Source: Gemmatimonadota bacterium
Lineage (GTDB): Bacteria; Gemmatimonadota; Gemmatimonadetes; Longimicrobiales; Longimicrobiaceae
Assembly (NCBI GenBank): GCA_019348475.1
Contig: JAHWJJ010000024.1
Coordinates: 1 to 17,524 of the forward strand
DNA: 17,524 nucleotides
Direction of reading: 5' to 3'
The translations under genes were made by a program, and so were the position numbers. Of the stretch, positions 14,841 to 17,524 are shown in pieces. The stretch's first letter is position 1. Each line of letters starts with the position of its first letter. A model generated the notes under the pieces. It was not told the origin of the DNA and did no database searches. It saw nothing but the letters and a program-made list of their open reading frames with translations.

Positions 14841-14883
14841 GTCGGTGCGGTGACGGCGTGGGGTGCGGCGGGGCGATCCACCT

Positions 14884-14914
14884 ATTAATGCGTCGGAGAC
14901 GTGCTTTCGGACAA
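14884..14914 (-). promoter_or_regulatory. Weak candidate promoter of the plug-like protein gene
   Basis: On the minus strand TTGTCC (14914-14909) is followed by ATTAAT (14889-14884). The spacing of 19 bases is longer than ideal. ATTAAT is the only AT-rich hexamer nearby. Confidence 0.25.
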
Positions 14915-14989
14915 CCATGGCGACAAGCCCGATCGGCTCCGTTTGCCCCTGGCCGTGTGAGGCCGTCTTTCCATGCATCACGTCCGGGG

Positions 14990-15018
14990 CTGTCATTTCT
15001 CGCCCGATGCCCCATCTT
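14990..15018 (+). promoter_or_regulatory. Weak candidate promoter of tyrS
   Basis: CTGTCA (14990-14995; four of six) and CATCTT (15013-15018; three of six) are 17 bases apart, giving a leader of about 43 bases. I saw no T-box elements in the leader. Confidence 0.3.
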
Positions 15019-15067
15019 TACGGGCTCCGGACGATGATGACGAACCGCCCCTGCGGAACCGACAGCG

Positions 15068-16348
15068 ATGACGAGCGACTTTTTCGATGATCTCGAGGCC
15101 CGCGGGCTTGTCCACGGCGCCAGCGAGGGCGCGCGCGAGGCACTGGCCGCGGGTCCGTTGACGGCCTACATCGGCTTCGACCCCACGGCTTCCAGCCTGC
15201 ACGTGGGGTCGCTGCTCCCCATCCTGGCGCTGGCGCGGCTGCAGCGCGCCGGCCACCGGCCCATCGCGCTGGTGGGCGGCGGTACGGGGATGATCGGCGA
15301 CCCCAGCGGCAAGACCGTGGAGCGGCAGCTCCTCACCCGCGAAGACGTGGAGCGCAACGTCGCGGGGATCCGCGAGCAGCTGGGCCGCTTCGTCGACTTT
15401 TCGGGCGAGGGCGGCGCGGTGCTGATCGACAACCACGACTGGCTGGGCGGGGTGGGGCTGATCGAGTTTCTGCGCGACGTGGGCAAGCACTTCACGGTCA
15501 ACTACATGCTGGCCAAGGAGGCCGTGGCGCGCCGAGTTGAGAACGAGGGCGGCCTGTCGGTGACCGAGTTCGCCTACTCGCTGCTCCAGGCGTTCGACTA
15601 CCGCGAGCTGTTCGACCGGCGCGGGGCGGTGCTGCAGATGGGCGGCAGCGACCAGTGGGGCAACATCACCGCGGGGATGGAGCTGATCCGGCGCACCCGC
15701 GGCACGCACGTCAATGGAATCGTCATGCCGCTGGTGACCACCGCCAGCGGGGTGAAGTTCGGCAAGAGCGAGGCGGGGACGGTGTGGCTGGACGCGGAGC
15801 GCACCTCGCCCTTCCGCTTCTACCAGTTCTGGCTGAACGCCGAGGACGCGGACGTGGACCGCTACCTGAAGTTCTTTACATTTCTGCCGGTGGACGAGAT
15901 CGCGGCGGTGGTGGTGGAGCACCAGGCCAACCCCGCCGCGCGCGCGGGGCAGCGGCGGCTGGCGGAGGAGGTCACGCGCCTGGTGCACGGCACGGACGGG
16001 CTGGAGCGCGCCGAGCGGGCGACGGCCGTGTTCTTCGGCAGCCGGCCGGCGCAGGACCTGCCGGCCGCCGAGCTGCTGGACGTGTTCTCCGACGTCCCCT
16101 CCACCGAGGTCCCGCGCACGCGGCTGGAGGGGGAGGGAATCCCGGTGGTGGACCTGCTGGCGGAGAGCGGCGTCGCGGCGTCGAAAGGCGAGGCGCGCCG
16201 GCTGATCGCGGGCGGCGGCATTTCCGTCAACGGCGACCGCGTGTCCACCCCCGAGCAGCGCGTCCGTGGCGGCGAGGCCATAGACGGGCAGGTGCTTCTG
16301 CTGCGGAAGGGAAAGAAGCAGAACCACGTGGTGCGGCTGGTGGACTGA
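15068..16348 (+). CDS. tyrS: Tyrosyl-tRNA synthetase
   Basis: A 426-residue class I synthetase that charges tRNA-Tyr with tyrosine. The catalytic Rossmann domain shows the HIGH motif as HVGS (45-48, in PTASSLHVGSL), tyrosine-pocket residues including Tyr34, Asp38, Tyr170, Gln174 and Asp177, the GGSDQWGN signature (192-199), and the KMSKS loop as KFGKS (230-234), typical of the TyrRS type found in E. coli and Bacillus. The helical anticodon-binding region covers about 240-350 and a C-terminal S4 RNA-binding domain about 358-426 ([19 protein letters not shown]). Length is normal for the family. The ATG at 15068 has only a weak ribosome-binding site. It appears to be monocistronic, with a terminator-like repeat hairpin 28 bases past the stop. 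Confidence 0.97.
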   Translation: MTSDFFDDLEARGLVHGASEGAREALAAGPLTAYIGFDPTASSLHVGSLLPILALARLQRAGHRPIALVGGGTGMIGDPSGKTVERQLLTREDVERNVAGIREQLGRFVDFSGEGGAVLIDNHDWLGGVGLIEFLRDVGKHFTVNYMLAKEAVARRVENEGGLSVTEFAYSLLQAFDYRELFDRRGAVLQMGGSDQWGNITAGMELIRRTRGTHVNGIVMPLVTTASGVKFGKSEAGTVWLDAERTSPFRFYQFWLNAEDADVDRYLKFFTFLPVDEIAAVVVEHQANPAARAGQRRLAEEVTRLVHGTDGLERAERATAVFFGSRPAQDLPAAELLDVFSDVPSTEVPRTRLEGEGIPVVDLLAESGVAASKGEARRLIAGGGISVNGDRVSTPEQRVRGGEAIDGQVLLLRKGKKQNHVVRLVD

Positions 16349-16375
16349 GCCGGAACCGCGCGTGTTCATGCAGTT

Positions 16376-16438
16376 GAAGCCCCGCGGCAGTTTGCGGGGC
16401 TTTCCGCCGTTGTTGCGGCGGCTTCAGCCGCTCCCGCG
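16376..16438 (+). terminator. tyrS terminator formed by AAGCCCCGC hairpin repeat, copy 2
   Basis: AAGCCCCGC (16377-16385) pairs with GCGGGGCTT (16394-16402) across an 8-base loop and is followed by TTTCC. A second stem, CCGCCG (16404-16409) with CGGCGG (16416-16421), follows at once. The whole 63-base unit matches 9720-9783, so this is a dispersed repeat that probably serves as a terminator here. Bases 16439-16504 show nothing further. Confidence 0.7.
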
Positions 16439-16504
16439 CGAGCCGGTCCACCATCGCCGCGCAATCATCGGCCAGACGGCCGGCGCCGTTCCCCGCGACC
16501 GCGT

Positions 16505-16711
16505 TCAGGCGAATCCACCGATCCGGAAGGGTTCATCACAGATTCGCGGCAGGGCGTTCTGAGGCACTGGCTCACGAATCCTTTCCCGGGTACGCAGGAA
16601 GCGGTAGCCCTCGGGGAGGACCTCCAGCACACCCTCGCCGCGCAGCACCACTTCGCTGTCGAGCAGGTTCTGCTCGATGCGGTAGCGCGTCGCCCTGCCA
16701 GCGGCACGAAA
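16505..16711 (-). pseudogene. Remnant of a Rho N-terminal RNA-binding domain
   Basis: The minus-strand frame ending at TGA 16507-16505 has no start codon or ribosome-binding site. It reads [12 protein letters not shown] and then GEGVLEVLPEGYRFLRT, which matches the start of the Rho cold-shock-like RNA-binding domain (GDGVLEILQDGFGFLR in E. coli Rho). After FLRT the similarity ends and the frame runs on for about 30 unrelated residues. The fragment lies just beyond the terminator of the true rho gene, which has its own upstream part outside the window. It is best read as a leftover of a duplicated or rearranged rho. The frame has no in-frame stop over the matching part, so decay may be recent. 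An accidental match is possible but unlikely given the length of the motif. Confidence 0.6.
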
Positions 16712-16744
16712 AGGAGCCGGCCCCGCGGATCGCGGGGCCGGCTC
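16709..16744 (-). terminator. Intrinsic terminator of rho
   Basis: A perfect 14-bp stem, GAGCCGGCCCCGCG (16714-16727) with CGCGGGGCCGGCTC (16731-16744), closes a 3-base loop. On the minus strand it is followed by CTTTT. It begins 31 bases past the stop codon of rho and is the strongest terminator in the window. Confidence 0.85.
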
Positions 16745-16774
16745 TCTCGGTGGTGCTGATCCGTTTCGAAAGGA

Positions 16775-17524
16775 TCAGCCGCCGCGGGCCATGGAGTCCA
16801 GGAACTCCTTGTTCGCCTTGGTCTTACGCATGCGGCTGAGCAGAAAGTCGATGCTCTCCACCGGCGGCATGTCGCTGAGGAAGTTGCGCAGCAGGTACAC
16901 GCGCGTGAGCTCCATCTCGCTCAGCAGCAGGTCCTCGCGGCGCGTGCCGGAGCGGTTGATGTCGATCGCCGGGAAGATGCGCTTGTCGGCAATGTGCCGG
17001 TCCAGCGACAGCTCCAGGTTGCCGGTGCCCTTGAACTCCTCGAAGATCACCTCGTCCATGCGGCTTCCCGTCTCCACCAGCGCCGTGGCGATGATGGTGA
17101 GGCTGCCGCCTTCCTCGATGTTGCGCGCCGCGCCGAAGAAGCGCTTGGGCTTGTGCAGCGCGTTGGCGTCCACGCCGCCGGAAAGGATCTTGCCCGAGTG
17201 CGGCACCACCACGTTGTAGGCGCGCGCCAGGCGGGTGATGCTGTCCAGCAGGATCACCACGTCGCGGCCGTGCTCCACCAGGCGCTTGGCCTTCTCCAGC
17301 ACCATCTCCGCCACCTGCGTGTGGCGGTCCGCCGGCTCGTCGAAGGTGCTGCTGATCACCTCGGCGCGCACGTTCTCCTGCATGTCGGTCACCTCTTCGG
17401 GCCGCTCGTCGATCAGCAGCACGATCAGGTGCACCTCCGGATGGTTCTCGGTGATCGCGTTGGCGATCTTCTGCATCAGGATGGTCTTGCCCGCCTTGGG
17501 CGGCGCCACGATCAGCCCGCGCTG
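16775..17524 (-). CDS. rho: Transcription termination factor Rho (C-terminal part; start is outside the window)
   Basis: The last 249 codons are present. The window edge cuts the gene at QRGLIVAPP, just before the P-loop. Visible parts of the RecA-like ATPase motor are Walker A (APPKAGKT), [14 protein letters not shown] with the catalytic Glu region, [12 protein letters not shown], Walker B ([16 protein letters not shown]), the Q-loop ([13 protein letters not shown]) and the R-loop/arginine finger region ([15 protein letters not shown]). Identity to classical Rho is very high, so this is the functional hexameric RNA helicase that ends transcription. The C-terminus, [20 protein letters not shown], is of normal length. 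The N-terminal RNA-binding domain lies to the right of the window; a decayed copy of that domain lies just downstream. Confidence 0.98.
   Translation of the reverse strand, partial: QRGLIVAPPKAGKTILMQKIANAITENHPEVHLIVLLIDERPEEVTDMQENVRAEVISSTFDEPADRHTQVAEMVLEKAKRLVEHGRDVVILLDSITRLARAYNVVVPHSGKILSGGVDANALHKPKRFFGAARNIEEGGSLTIIATALVETGSRMDEVIFEEFKGTGNLELSLDRHIADKRIFPAIDINRSGTRREDLLLSEMELTRVYLLRNFLSDMPPVESIDFLLSRMRKTKANKEFLDSMARGG

Noticed and set aside
15019..15067. T-box riboswitch in the tyrS leader
   Set aside because: The leader is too short and no T-box or specifier-loop sequence is seen.
16465..16707. 80-residue protein on the minus strand from the GTG at 16707
   Set aside because: Composition is random and it reads a different frame from the Rho-like fragment, which is the recognisable one.

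Overview
The window is very GC-rich (one 60-base line I counted inside a gene, at 14401, is 77% GC). Genes are dense on both strands, GTG and TTG starts are common, and intergenic DNA is crowded with short palindromic repeats and octamer arrays. Together with the protein style (carboxypeptidase-regulatory proteins ending in a TonB-plug-like domain, DUF4382 lipoproteins, a bacterial Rho) this suggests a chromosomal segment of a Gemmatimonadota bacterium, most likely a Longimicrobium relative. That placement is an inference from style, not from a marker-gene search.

Layout. 1-870: the start of a membrane or secreted protein running off the left edge, a repeat-rich gap with a cloverleaf-like palindrome, and a tiny Thr-rich lipoprotein. 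872-3681: a two-gene signalling operon on the minus strand, a soluble GAF/histidine kinase followed by a TPR protein with overlapping stop and start. 4012-4953: a DUF4382 lipoprotein with a strong 3' hairpin. 5200-8186: plus-strand genes for a Ca2+/H+ antiporter (cax), a YdjM/DUF457-type membrane protein overlapping a short CDP-alcohol phosphatidyltransferase, and an OsmC-family protein. 8383-11179: minus-strand mutY and an MFS exporter separated by 400 bases of repeats. 11336-12634: a VWA protein with an intact MIDAS. 12653-13239: a compact, lower-GC two-gene module (DUF4258 plus a cysteine-free YgiT/MqsA-like protein) with its own near-consensus promoter. 13332-14840: a secreted carboxypeptidase-regulatory/plug protein. 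15068-16348: tyrS. 16505-17524: the C-terminal 249 codons of rho, its terminator, and a decayed copy of part of the Rho N-terminal RNA-binding domain just beyond it.

Most genes look like independent housekeeping or envelope units. The most interesting part is the 12653-13239 module, which has the architecture of a toxin-antitoxin pair: a palindrome over the -35 box, a promoter whose predicted start point falls on the first ATG (a leaderless message), and a second gene with a strong Shine-Dalgarno. The second theme is repeats that touch genes. Three GTGCGNNA octamer arrays each lie within about 12 bases of a gene end, and a palindromic repeat family appears to provide the stop codon of mutY and the ribosome-binding site of the left-edge gene. 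I saw no tRNA, rRNA, CRISPR array, insertion sequence or phage gene.
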